Shown: one piece after another, positions 17,604 through 26,002 of the stretch | Numbering within the stretch: position 1 is the stretch's first letter | How the letters are laid out: every line of letters starts with the position of its first letter | Assembly: GCF_009735685.1 (NCBI RefSeq) | Contig: NZ_WHPN01000429.1 | Coordinates: 29,295-93,294, forward strand | Source of the DNA: Streptomyces lycii | GTDB lineage: Bacteria; Actinomycetota; Actinomycetes; Streptomycetales; Streptomycetaceae | Direction of reading: 5' to 3' | Length of the DNA stretch: 64,000 bases | Made by a program: the position numbers and the translations under genes | Notes under the pieces: model-generated | Told to the model about the DNA's origin: nothing | Seen by the model: only the letters and a program-made list of their open reading frames with translations | Database searches by the model: none

Positions 17604-18205
17604 GTCCGCTCCCCGCTGCTGTGGTGTCGTCCTGCGCTCTCCCGCCGCGCCAACTTTACGGTCGTCGGTGCGGAGCAGTGGCCCGTCCGGGAAGCCCGCT
17701 CGAACGCCGGCGTGCCGGACGGTCTTCCCCTCCGGCTCCGCCGAGGCCGGACGCCGGCCGTCCCGGTGGGCAGCGGCGGACCGGTGGGCAGCAGCAAACC
17801 GGTGGGCGGCCGGGGCCGCGCCCGCCCCCTCCCCGGACGAGTCACCTCGCGGCTGTCCGTGCGGAGCGTGTCGCAGCGGCCCTGAGCGGGTCGTCCGGAG
17901 CGGCCCGGAGCGGATCGTCCGGAGCATGCCGGACCGGTCGTCCGGAGCATGCCGAGCAGTGCCGGCGGCGATGCCCCGGGCGCCCCCGGACGGCACGTCG
18001 CAAGGCCGTCCCGGCACGTCCGTGTCGGCGTTCCGTCACAGCCCTGCCACGTGCTTTCCACGGTCCACAACGAGCCTTGAGGGGCCTTCTGCGCTGCTGA
18101 TACGGTGCGGAGGCTTGACAGCCCTGGTCTGCCGCCGATCGACGAGGCGGAGGGCATGTCAGCCTCAAACGCCCAGAATCGGACAGGACTTGCGGGGACA
18201 GTTGC
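17604..18205. other. 600-bp spacer with imperfect repeats
   Basis: Between divergent genes. The stretch at about 17880-17960 holds repeated GTCCGGAGC(A/G) units. No reading frame has codon bias plus a ribosome site. It must contain promoters for the companion gene and for the Tad operon; GC falls slightly at about 18040-18110, where the Tad promoter is most likely. Confidence 0.6.
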
Positions 18206-18946
18206 GTGAAGACTCAGGAGCGCACGGCGTCTGGGGGCGGCAGGGCGGGTGGATCCGCGCAGCCGGTCGGCGAGAGGCTTCCATCCGCACCGCGTGAGCG
18301 CAAGCCGGCGCTGGCCGCGCTCGCGGTGCTGCTGATCCTGGTCGGGGCGCTCGGCGCCACCGTGCTCGTGCTGCGGGCCGGCGAGCGGATCGAGGTCGTG
18401 AAAATCACGGAGGAGGTGCCGGTCGGCAAGCCGGTGCCTGCTTCCGCGATGGAATCCGTGATGGTCGCGCAGGATTCCGGTGTGGACTATGTGAAGTGGG
18501 CCCAGAAGGATCTGGTCACGGAGAAATACCGGACCGCGACCCCGCTCGTCGAAGGGTCCCTCCTCGTCGGCTCGATGCTGACCGACGAGAGCGGCCTCCC
18601 CGAGGGCAAGGTCGTCGTCGGCCTCTCGCTCAAGGGCGGGCAGTTCTACAAGGGCATCAAGTCCGGCGACACCGTCTCCGCTTTCCGCGTCGGCACCGAC
18701 ACCGGCGACGCCGGGGACTCCGAAACCGGTTCCGGCGGCGCGACTTCCGGGAACAACCTCCTCGTGCAGCAGGCGACCGTACGCGAGGTCACCACGGGCA
18801 GCGACGAGACCATCAGCAGCGGTGATCTTCCGGTCTCCGTCCTCGTGAGCCAGGAGGAGGCCGAGGCGCTCACGCAGGCCGCCGCCGCCGGTGAGGTCGC
18901 CGTCGTGCAGGTGCCGTCGGGCAGCGCCGACGCCGCCGCCAACTGA
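18206..18946 (+). CDS. CpaB-like SAF-domain membrane protein of the Tad cluster
   Basis: The product has 246 residues. A basic, Gly-rich cytoplasmic N-terminus (1-33) leads to one membrane helix (about 35-57) and then a SAF-type domain (about 60-130) with EEVPVGKPVPASAM and a later PLVEGSLL. The remaining 110 residues are extracytoplasmic and Ser/Thr/Gly-rich. SAF domains in CpaB/RcpC proteins bind peptidoglycan in Tad pilus assembly. GTG 18206 has GGGGA upstream. It is the first gene of a run on the plus strand that includes CpaE, CpaF, TadB and TadC homologues. Confidence 0.82.
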   Translation: MKTQERTASGGGRAGGSAQPVGERLPSAPRERKPALAALAVLLILVGALGATVLVLRAGERIEVVKITEEVPVGKPVPASAMESVMVAQDSGVDYVKWAQKDLVTEKYRTATPLVEGSLLVGSMLTDESGLPEGKVVVGLSLKGGQFYKGIKSGDTVSAFRVGTDTGDAGDSETGSGGATSGNNLLVQQATVREVTTGSDETISSGDLPVSVLVSQEEAEALTQAAAAGEVAVVQVPSGSADAAAN

Positions 18947-18992
18947 ACTACGCTGCACCGGGGGTCTAACGGGGATCTGGGGACGTAAAGAT

Positions 18993-20048
18993 ATGGCGCT
19001 CATCGCACTCGCCGCCGACAAGGGTTCGCCCGGTGTCACCACCGCCGCGGTCGCCCTGTCCGCCGTCTGGCCGCGCCGCGTGCTGCTGGCGGAGGCCGAC
19101 CAGGCCGGCGGCGATCTGGTCTACCGCAGTGCCGCCGCGCACGGCGGGCCGCTGGACCCCAACACCGGCATGCTGTCCGTCGCCGCCACCGCCCGCCGCG
19201 GCCTCGTCGCCGAGCAGCTCTGGGACCACGCGCAGCCGATGGCCGGCGGCCTCGACGTGCTGGTCGGGCTGGGGAGTTCGGAGCAGGCCGCCGGACTCGC
19301 CGGGCTGTGGCCCACGCTCGGCCGTGCCTTCTCCGGCCTCGCCGAGTCGCCGCACGGCGCAGCCGACGTCGTCGCGGACTGCGGCCGGATCGGTGCGGAC
19401 TCCGCGGCGGTCGAGATGTTCCAGCACGCCGCGCTCGTGATACTGGTCTCCCGTACGGAGCCCGAGCACCTCGCCCGCGTACGGGACAGGGCGGCCGCGC
19501 TGTCCGCCAGGCTGCACGGGCCCCAGCGCGGTGCCGCGCAGATCGGCATGCCGCTCATCGGCGTGCTCCTCGTCACCGACTCCGGCAGCGCCGCGAAGAC
19601 GGCGGGCCAGGTCAACGACATGCTCGTCGCCTCGCAGTGCGGCGCACGCGTGCTCGGCACGCTCGCGCTGGACCCGGCCGGTTCCGACCAGCTCGCGGGC
19701 CGCAAACGGGGCAGGCTGGAGAAGTCGCTGCTGATCCGCTCCGCCCGCAAGGTCGTCAGCGATCTGCACCAGCAGTTCGGCGCCGCCTGGGCCGGGCCCG
19801 CACCCGCCCCTCAGCACGGCATGCCCATGCCGCAGCCGGCCGCGCCGCTCCCGCAGCAGCAGGGCCACGCCCAGCAGCCGGGGCCGTCCGGTTACGGCTA
19901 CCCGCAGCAGGGCCGGGCGCAGCAGCCCGGCCCGTCGGGTTACGGCTATCCGCAGCAGGGCCCCCAGCAGTCACACGACACGCACGGCACGCAGGGCACG
20001 TACGGCGCGGGTGCTCCCGGCGCGGGCGCTCCGGGAGCCGGCCGATGA
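18993..20048 (+). CDS. TadZ/CpaE-like MinD-type protein
   Basis: The product has 351 residues. The N-terminus MALIALAADKGSPGVTT is a deviant ParA/MinD P-loop (KGSPGVTT), with LLAEADQAGGDL as the next signature and VVADCGR and SRTEPEHL later. Residues about 270-351 are a Gln/Pro/Gly-rich tail with two copies of a Q-x-GPSGYGYPQQ repeat. TadZ/CpaE proteins place the Tad pilus machine at a cell pole or site. The P-loop lacks the usual second Lys-Thr context, so ATP hydrolysis may be weak. The stop overlaps the next start (ATGA). Confidence 0.85.
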   Translation: MALIALAADKGSPGVTTAAVALSAVWPRRVLLAEADQAGGDLVYRSAAAHGGPLDPNTGMLSVAATARRGLVAEQLWDHAQPMAGGLDVLVGLGSSEQAAGLAGLWPTLGRAFSGLAESPHGAADVVADCGRIGADSAAVEMFQHAALVILVSRTEPEHLARVRDRAAALSARLHGPQRGAAQIGMPLIGVLLVTDSGSAAKTAGQVNDMLVASQCGARVLGTLALDPAGSDQLAGRKRGRLEKSLLIRSARKVVSDLHQQFGAAWAGPAPAPQHGMPMPQPAAPLPQQQGHAQQPGPSGYGYPQQGRAQQPGPSGYGYPQQGPQQSHDTHGTQGTYGAGAPGAGAPGAGR

Positions 20049-21352
20049 GCAGCGTCGACCACGGGCTCGTCAAGCGGTTCCGGCAGGAGGCCGGTGACCG
20101 CATCGCCGAGCAGCGGCGGCTCGACCAGGCCTCCGGCGTCACCCCGATGTCCACCGAGGACGAGCGGCACTACGCCCGCGCCGTCATCGCGCAGATACTC
20201 GAGGAGCACGCCCGCTCCGAGATCAGCTACGGCCGCACGCCGCTCGACGCCGAGACCGAGGAGGCGTACGCGGCCGCCGTGCACGCCGCGCTCTTCGGTG
20301 TCGGACGGCTCCAGCCGCTGCTGGACGACCCGGACGTCGAGAACATCGACATCAACGGTTGCGACCAGGTCTTCATCGGCTACTCCGACGGCCGCGAGGC
20401 CGTCGGCGACCCGGTCGCCGAGACCGACGAGGAACTGGTCGAGCTGATCCAGATCCTCGGCGCCTACTCCGGTCTCTCCTCCCGGCCGTTCGACTCCGCG
20501 AACCCGCAGCTCGACCTGCGTCTCCCGGACGGTTCCCGGCTTTCCGCCGTCATGGACGTCACCCGGCGGCCCGCGCTCTCCATCCGCCGCGCGCGCCTCG
20601 GCAAGGTGTTCATATCCGACCTCGTCGGCAACGGCACCCTGACCCCGGAGATCGGCAACTTCCTCGCCTGCGCCGTCCGGGCCCGCAAGAACATCATGAT
20701 CGCGGGGGCGACGAACGCTGGCAAGACGACGCTGCTGCGCGCCCTCGCCAACGAGATCCCGCCGCACGAGCGGCTCATCACCGTCGAACGCGCGCTGGAG
20801 CTGGGCCTCGACCAGTTCCCCGAACTGCACCCCAACGTCGTCGCGTTCGAGGAGCGGCTGCCGAACTCCGAGGGCCACGGCGCGATCAGCATGGCCGAGC
20901 TGGTGCGCCGCTCGCTGCGCATGAACCCCTCCCGCGTCATCGTCGGCGAGGTCCTCGGCGACGAGATCGTCACCATGCTGAACGCCATGTCGCAGGGCAA
21001 CGACGGCTCGCTGTCCACGATCCACGCCAACAGCTCGGCCGAGGTCTTCAGCCGCATCTCGACGTACGCCCTCCAGGCCAACGAGCGGCTGCCCATCGAG
21101 GCCAGCCAGATGCTGGTCGCCGGCGCCGTCAACTTCGTCGTCTTCGTCGAGCGCCGCAACAACTACCAGAGCGGCGGCCGGCTCAGCCGCAGCGTCACCT
21201 CCATCCGTGAGGTCAACGGTGTCGACGGCCGCGTGCTCTCCAGCGAGGTCTTCGCGGAGACCCCCGACGGGCGGGTCGTGCCGCACGCCCCCGTCGCCTG
21301 CATCGAGGATCTGACCGTCCACGGCTACCGGCCGTCCGGGAACTGGGGGTGA
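20045..21352 (+). CDS. tadA: CpaF/TadA-type secretion ATPase
   Basis: The product has 435 residues, the normal length for the family. An N-terminal helical domain (about 1-100) is followed by the motor domain with Walker A GATNAGKTT at 221-229, an Asp-box region, Walker B RVIVGEV at 297-303 and the His box STIHANS near 320. It hydrolyses ATP to drive Flp pilus assembly through TadB and TadC. The sequence after Walker B reads LGDE rather than the more usual RG-x-E. It is coupled to the TadZ-like gene upstream and is ten bases from tadB. Confidence 0.95.
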   Translation: MSSVDHGLVKRFRQEAGDRIAEQRRLDQASGVTPMSTEDERHYARAVIAQILEEHARSEISYGRTPLDAETEEAYAAAVHAALFGVGRLQPLLDDPDVENIDINGCDQVFIGYSDGREAVGDPVAETDEELVELIQILGAYSGLSSRPFDSANPQLDLRLPDGSRLSAVMDVTRRPALSIRRARLGKVFISDLVGNGTLTPEIGNFLACAVRARKNIMIAGATNAGKTTLLRALANEIPPHERLITVERALELGLDQFPELHPNVVAFEERLPNSEGHGAISMAELVRRSLRMNPSRVIVGEVLGDEIVTMLNAMSQGNDGSLSTIHANSSAEVFSRISTYALQANERLPIEASQMLVAGAVNFVVFVERRNNYQSGGRLSRSVTSIREVNGVDGRVLSSEVFAETPDGRVVPHAPVACIEDLTVHGYRPSGNWG

Positions 21353-21362
21353 GGAGGACCGC

Positions 21363-22313
21363 ATGAACGGACTCTCGACGGGCGGCGGCATCTTCTCGCT
21401 GCCCGTGCTGTACGCGCTGCTGAGCGGCATCGGCGTCGGCGGCGGTCTCGCGCTGCTGATCGTCGCCGTCCGCGGGCTGCCCGCGAAGCCCGCGCACGAG
21501 AAGGCCAGGGCCGGGGAGCGGGCGCAGGAGCTGGTGCGCTTCGTCGGCCGCCGCGGCTCGATCGCCATCTGTGTCGGCCTGGTCGTGCTGCTCTTCACCC
21601 GCTGGATCGTCGCGGGCGCCGCGGCGGGCATCCTCGTCTTCGCCTGGGACCGGCTGTTCGGCGGCGCCGCCGAGGAACGCGCCGCGATGCGCCGGGTCGA
21701 GGCGCTCGCCGCGTGGACGGAGTCGCTGCGCGACACCATCGCCGGAGCCGTCGGCCTGGAGCAGGCCATCCCGGCTTCGGCGCGCGCCGCCGCGCCCGCG
21801 CTCCGCCCGCACCTCGACGCGCTGGTGGACCGGCTGCGTTCGCGTACGCCGCTGCCCGACGCGCTCCAGGTCCTCGCCGACGAGATCGACGACGCGTCCG
21901 CCGACATCATCGTCGCGGCCCTCATCCTCAACTCGCGGCTGCGCGGCCCCGGTCTGCGCGAAGTGCTGGGCGCGCTCGCCAAGTCCGCCCGCGAGGAGGT
22001 CGACATGCGGCAGCGCGTGATGTCGCAGCGCGCCAGCACCCGGCGCAGCGTGCAGATCGTCATCGGCGTCAGCGTCGCCTTCGTGCTGGGCCTCGCCGTC
22101 TTCAACCGCGACTTCGTGGCCCCGTACGGAACGCCGCTCGGGCAGCTCGTGCTCGGCTGTGTGTGCGGTCTGTTCGCGATGGGCTTCTGGTGGCTGCGAA
22201 AGCTGTCCAGCATCGAGACCCCGGACCGTTTCCTCACCCGCGACGAGCCGTCGGTCACCTTCGTCCGGCCGCGGTCCCCGCAGGAAGTCCAGGAAGAGGT
22301 GGCGCACCGATGA
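21363..22313 (+). CDS. tadB: TadB-like type II/IV secretion F-domain protein
   Basis: The product has 316 residues. It has a membrane helix at about 10-35, two more near 60-95, a cytoplasmic GspF-type domain (about 110-235, with RVEALAAWTESLRD, ASADIIVAALIL and RGPGLREVLGALA) and two C-terminal helices (about 240-290). This is the inner-membrane platform of the Tad machine. GAGGA lies just before the ATG. The stop overlaps the next start. Confidence 0.92.
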   Translation: MNGLSTGGGIFSLPVLYALLSGIGVGGGLALLIVAVRGLPAKPAHEKARAGERAQELVRFVGRRGSIAICVGLVVLLFTRWIVAGAAAGILVFAWDRLFGGAAEERAAMRRVEALAAWTESLRDTIAGAVGLEQAIPASARAAAPALRPHLDALVDRLRSRTPLPDALQVLADEIDDASADIIVAALILNSRLRGPGLREVLGALAKSAREEVDMRQRVMSQRASTRRSVQIVIGVSVAFVLGLAVFNRDFVAPYGTPLGQLVLGCVCGLFAMGFWWLRKLSSIETPDRFLTRDEPSVTFVRPRSPQEVQEEVAHR

Positions 22314-23236
22314 CCGCCAGTGTGCTCATCGGGGCCGTCTTCGGCCTCGGTCTCTACGTGCTCGTGCGGGCCCTCGTGCCGTCCAAGCGCAGCCCGGTCG
22401 CCACGGTCGCGCAGATCGACGCGCTGCGTGCGCGCGGCGCCTCCTACGGATCGGCCTCCGACCGGGCCGCGAAGGACGCCGGGAACAGCCGCTTCGGCAC
22501 GGTGCGCTCCCGGGTCGGCCGCCGGGTCGCGGACCTCTACCTCCAGCAGGGCTGGGAGCAGCGGTCGCTCCGGGCCGACCTGGCGGTGCTGGACCGCAGC
22601 TGGGAGTCGTTCCTGGCGACGAAGGTGCTGCTCGGCGCGGCCGGGCTGGTCTTCGGCCCGATGGTCTTCGTCATCGTGTGGACGATCGGGCTGGGCAGCG
22701 GGCCGGTGATCCCGATCTGGCTGGCGCTGGTGTTCGCCGGTGTCTTCTTCATGCTGCCGGACCTGGAGGTCCGCAAGGACGCCGCGGAGAAGCGGCGGGA
22801 CCTGCGGCGCGTCATCGGGGCGTATCTCGACCTCGTCGCGATGAACCTCGCCGGCGGCCGGGGCCTCCCGGAGGCGCTGATGGCCGCCGCGGAGGTCAGC
22901 GACGGCTGGGCGCTGCGCAAGGTGCGGAACTGCCTGGCGGACGCCCGGATCACCGGCACCAGCCAGTGGTCGGCGCTCGGCCGGCTCGGTGAGGAGCTGG
23001 GGGTGGAGGAGCTGAAGGATCTTTCGGCGTCGCTGGCGCTGGTCGCGGACGACGGCGCGAAGGTGCGCGAGTCGCTGGCGTCCCGGGCGGAGACCATGCG
23101 GCACCGGGAGCTGGCGGAGATCGAGGGCAGCGCGGGGGAGAAGTCCCAGTCGATGCTCGTGGCGCAGCTGCTGCTGTGCGCGGGCTTCCTGGTCTTCCTG
23201 ATCTTCCCGGCGGCCATGAGGGTGTTCCAGGTCTGA
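22310..23236 (+). CDS. tadC: TadC-like type II/IV secretion F-domain protein
   Basis: The product has 308 residues. A first membrane helix at 4-22, a soluble segment with QQGWEQRSLRADLAVL, two helices near 103-150, a GspF domain (about 165-270, with YLDLVAMNLAGGRGLPEALM and EELGVEELKDLSASL) and a last helix at about 283-303. It partners TadB in the membrane platform. The ATG overlaps the tadB stop (ATGA). Confidence 0.92.
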   Translation: MTASVLIGAVFGLGLYVLVRALVPSKRSPVATVAQIDALRARGASYGSASDRAAKDAGNSRFGTVRSRVGRRVADLYLQQGWEQRSLRADLAVLDRSWESFLATKVLLGAAGLVFGPMVFVIVWTIGLGSGPVIPIWLALVFAGVFFMLPDLEVRKDAAEKRRDLRRVIGAYLDLVAMNLAGGRGLPEALMAAAEVSDGWALRKVRNCLADARITGTSQWSALGRLGEELGVEELKDLSASLALVADDGAKVRESLASRAETMRHRELAEIEGSAGEKSQSMLVAQLLLCAGFLVFLIFPAAMRVFQV

Positions 23237-23328
23237 CCGGCTGCCGCCGGGGGTTGTCCCGGACGGCGTCTTCGTCATCGTTGGCGCAACCGGAAGAACC
23301 GGAAGAGAGAGCGAAAGGGACTGAGGAC

Positions 23329-23580
23329 ATGGAGAAGTTGCGGAAAAGGGTGAGCCACCCCGCGGTGGACTTCCTGATGGTGTTCCTGCAGGGGCGCATC
23401 GAGAAGGCCCGCTCGGAGGAGACGGACCGGGGCACCTCGGCCGTCGAGTGGGTGATCATCTCGGCGGTCGTGGTCGCGATCGTGGGTGTGGTGGCCGCGG
23501 TCATCAACCAGGCGCTCAAGGGGGGCGCGGAGAAGGTCGGCGACTGCATCGAGGGCGCGAGCGCGAGCGGAACCTGCTGA
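23329..23580 (+). CDS. Flp-type pilin-like protein
   Basis: The product has 83 residues. A 34-residue charged leader ends in DRG-TSAVEWVII, the class III prepilin-like junction with Glu at position 5 of the hydrophobic helix, followed by a 20-residue helix and a short Lys/Gly tail ending in C-x-(9)-C. It is likely the major fibre subunit of the Tad system. The long leader is unlike the short one of classical Flp pilins. GGGACTGAGGAC precedes the ATG. No prepilin peptidase gene is seen in the window. Confidence 0.85.
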   Translation: MEKLRKRVSHPAVDFLMVFLQGRIEKARSEETDRGTSAVEWVIISAVVVAIVGVVAAVINQALKGGAEKVGDCIEGASASGTC

Positions 23581-24115
23581 GGCGGCCGGGAGCCGCTTCG
23601 GCGGGGGCCGCCGCGGCGGTGCGGCCGACGTCCGAACCCGAGTCCGAGCCGGAGCCGGGGCTTGAGCCCGGGCTTGAGCCCGATTCCGGGGCGTGGCAGG
23701 TGACGGACGTGCCGCACCGGTGTGGAGGCGGCGCGCCGGTGCGCGGCCGGGCGCGGCCGAGGCCGTGGCGGGTGACGTCCCGCCACGGAGGGGCGGCGGC
23801 CACGGGCGCTCGGCAGGGGAGCGGTCCGTCCGGGGCTCGTGCGGGGATGTTCCGTGCGGGCGTTCCGTTCGGAGACGTTTTGTTCGGAGACGTTTTGTTC
23901 GGAGACGTTTCGTTCGGGGACGGTCCGTGCGGAGGACGTTCCGTGCGGGGGTGTTCGTGCGGAGGCGTTCCGTCCGGGCAGGCCCTGCGCAGAGGTTCCC
24001 CGAGTCCGTACCACGCCTTCGCCGACCGCACGCACTTCGCGTACCGCACGTATCGCACGCACTTCACGTATCGCACGTACCGAGGAACCACTCACCCACG
24101 GGGACCGATCGCAGG
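23581..24115. repeat. 535-bp spacer with two tandem-repeat blocks
   Basis: No gene recognised. At about 23860-23965 a 15-bp unit, TTCGGAGACGTTTTG and variants, is repeated about six times, and at about 24025-24082 a second block repeats CGCACGTATCGCACGCACTT-like units. A Glu/Pro-rich reading at about 23630-23695 is also repetitive DNA. The spacer separates the pilin gene from the pseudopilin genes, so the latter may have their own promoter. Confidence 0.8.
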
Positions 24116-24637
24116 ATGACACGCAGACGCACCGGGGCGCTGGCGCGCGCCGTACGCCGCAGGCTGGACGCCGTGCACGGCGACAGCGGGGTCGGCGACC
24201 GCGCGGCCCCGGGCCGCCGGGCATCGGAGAGTCGCGGGATCGCGGGCAGTGACCGCGGCATGTCCGCGATCGAGTTCGTCGTGCTGACGCCGGTCCTCTT
24301 CTTCATGATCTTCGCTACGGTGCAGTTCGCCCTGTACTTCTTCGCGGACCACGTCGCCCAGGCGGCGGCGCAGGCGGGCGCGCGCAAGGCGCGCGCCGAG
24401 GCGGACGAGAACCCGGGCGGCTGGCGGGGCAAGGCCCGCGAGACGGCCGACAGTTACATCCAGCAGCTGGGGCCGACGCTGCTGCTGGCGCCGCGGGTGA
24501 CCCTGCTCCAGCCGGACGGGGAGACGGTCGGTGTGGAGATCACGGCCCGGGTGCCGTCGGTCTTCCCGGGACTGGACATGAGCGTGCAGGCGGAGTCGCA
24601 GGGACCGGTGGAGCGGTTCGTCGAGGACGTGGGGTGA
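24116..24637 (+). CDS. tadE: TadE-like pseudopilin
   Basis: The product has 173 residues. A basic leader of about 46 residues ends in SDRG-MSAIEFVVL, a TadE-type prepilin junction with the conserved Glu, then one hydrophobic helix (about 52-75) and an extracytoplasmic domain of about 95 residues with QAGARKARAEA. TadE proteins are minor components of the Tad pilus. The start ATG at 24116 has GCAGG only; coupling is not possible here because of the upstream spacer. Confidence 0.88.
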   Translation: MTRRRTGALARAVRRRLDAVHGDSGVGDRAAPGRRASESRGIAGSDRGMSAIEFVVLTPVLFFMIFATVQFALYFFADHVAQAAAQAGARKARAEADENPGGWRGKARETADSYIQQLGPTLLLAPRVTLLQPDGETVGVEITARVPSVFPGLDMSVQAESQGPVERFVEDVG

Positions 24638-24641
24638 ACCG

Positions 24642-25274
24642 TTGACCGAGACCGAGACCGAGAACGGGACCCAGAGCGGGATCAGGAACGAGAACGGGAC
24701 CCGGAACGGATTCCCGGCGCACATCGGAGCCCGGGCGTACCTCGGAGCCCGCAGCCGTGCAGGCGCCGGAGCCGGAAGGCAGACGGACACCGGGCCCGGA
24801 ACCCGTACCGGAACCCGTACCGGAACCCGTACCGGAACCCGTGCCGACGCCGGGCCCGCCGGAGAGCACGAGGCGGTGCGTACCGCCGACTCCGGGATCT
24901 CCACCATCGAAGTCGTCATCCTCGCGCCGGTGATGATCCTCTTCATCCTGGTGCTGGTCGCGTTCGGACAACTCGTGGACGGCCGCGGCGCCGTCGACGG
25001 GGCGGCCCGGGACGCGGCGCGCGCCGGTTCGATCCAGCACGACTCGGGCGTCGCGATGAGCGAGGCGCGGGCCGCCGCCGAAGCCGACCTGGAGGGCGTC
25101 TGCATCGGCGGCACCGTGCAGATCCGCCGGACCAGCGGCTTCGAGCCGGGCGGGTTCTTCACCGTCGAGGTCAGCTGCGAGGTGCGCGGCCTGGGCATGC
25201 TCGGACTGAACGTCACCAGCACCCTCACCGGCACGGCCAGCTCACCGATCGACCCGTACCGGAGGGCGGCATGA
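24642..25274 (+). CDS. TadE-like pseudopilin with repetitive leader
   Basis: The product has 210 residues from TTG 24642, with GTGGGG 10-15 bases upstream. The first 80 residues are Thr/Glu/Gly/Arg-rich low-complexity sequence, including an RTGT repeat encoded by near-identical 12-bp DNA repeats. The junction DSG-ISTIEVVIL (about 84-95) and a hydrophobic helix follow, then a domain with GAARDAARAGSI and two cysteines. The long leader is unusual for a prepilin and may be a product of repeat expansion. The stop overlaps the next start. Confidence 0.82.
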   Translation: MTETETENGTQSGIRNENGTRNGFPAHIGARAYLGARSRAGAGAGRQTDTGPGTRTGTRTGTRTGTRADAGPAGEHEAVRTADSGISTIEVVILAPVMILFILVLVAFGQLVDGRGAVDGAARDAARAGSIQHDSGVAMSEARAAAEADLEGVCIGGTVQIRRTSGFEPGGFFTVEVSCEVRGLGMLGLNVTSTLTGTASSPIDPYRRAA

Positions 25275-25828
25275 TCCGCGCGACCGCCGGAACACGGCCG
25301 AAGGACGACGCGGCCGTACGGAACCGGGTGCCCGGCGCCGTCCCGGCCCGCCCCGGTGCCCGCGTGCGCGCCGGACTCGCGGGCCGCTTCGGGGAACGAC
25401 TCCGGGGCCGCCTCGACGACCGCGGATCCGGAGCCGCGGCCGTCATCATCTTCGCCGTTCTCTTCATGGCACTGGCCGCGTTCGTCATCGACGGCGGCCT
25501 GTCCATCTCCCAGCGCGAACGCGCCGCCGACATCGCCGAGCAGGCCGCCCGTTACGCGGCCCAGGACATCGACGAGGCCGAGCTGCGCGAGAGCAACGGC
25601 ACGAACGCCCCGATCAACTACGAGAACTGCGATGCCCGGGTCAAGGCCTTCGCGGCCGAGGCCGGCATGTCGGGCCCGGACACGGCCGCGTCGGGCTGCC
25701 TCGCCGCCAACGCGCAGGCGGTCGAGGTGCAGATCAGGCTCACCTACCGGCCGATGCTGAGCGGCCTCTTCTACGACCGCCCGATCACCGTCCACGGCAC
25801 GGCCGTGGCGGAGTCCCACGTCGGCTGA
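25271..25828 (+). CDS. TadG/TadE-type pilus assembly protein
   Basis: The product has 185 residues. A 52-residue Arg/Ala-rich leader leads to DRGSGAAAVIIF and a hydrophobic helix (about 55-75) with FVIDGGL, a signature of TadG-like N-terminal domains, then QRERAADIAEQAARYAAQDID and a short Cys-containing domain. Here the conserved Glu of TadE is absent. It is coupled to the previous gene (ATGA) and closes the pseudopilin group. Confidence 0.85.
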   Translation: MIRATAGTRPKDDAAVRNRVPGAVPARPGARVRAGLAGRFGERLRGRLDDRGSGAAAVIIFAVLFMALAAFVIDGGLSISQRERAADIAEQAARYAAQDIDEAELRESNGTNAPINYENCDARVKAFAAEAGMSGPDTAASGCLAANAQAVEVQIRLTYRPMLSGLFYDRPITVHGTAVAESHVG

Positions 25829-26002
25829 TCACGAAGGGGGGTGCCCGACGACGCCGGCGCTGCCGCGGCGCGGACAGCCCGCCGGCCCGGCCGCGGCCCC
25901 GGACCACCGGGTCGATCCTGTCGTACCGACTGGCTAGGCTCATGGCATCCCGTCCCCGACTCCCCACCAGGTCACCACTGAAGGCAAAGGCATAGGAACC
26001 CC

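Noticed and set aside
19946..23278. A 1110-codon minus-strand open frame under the Tad genes
   Set aside because: Antisense shadow of cpaF, tadB and tadC homologues; those carry clear family motifs and coupled starts.
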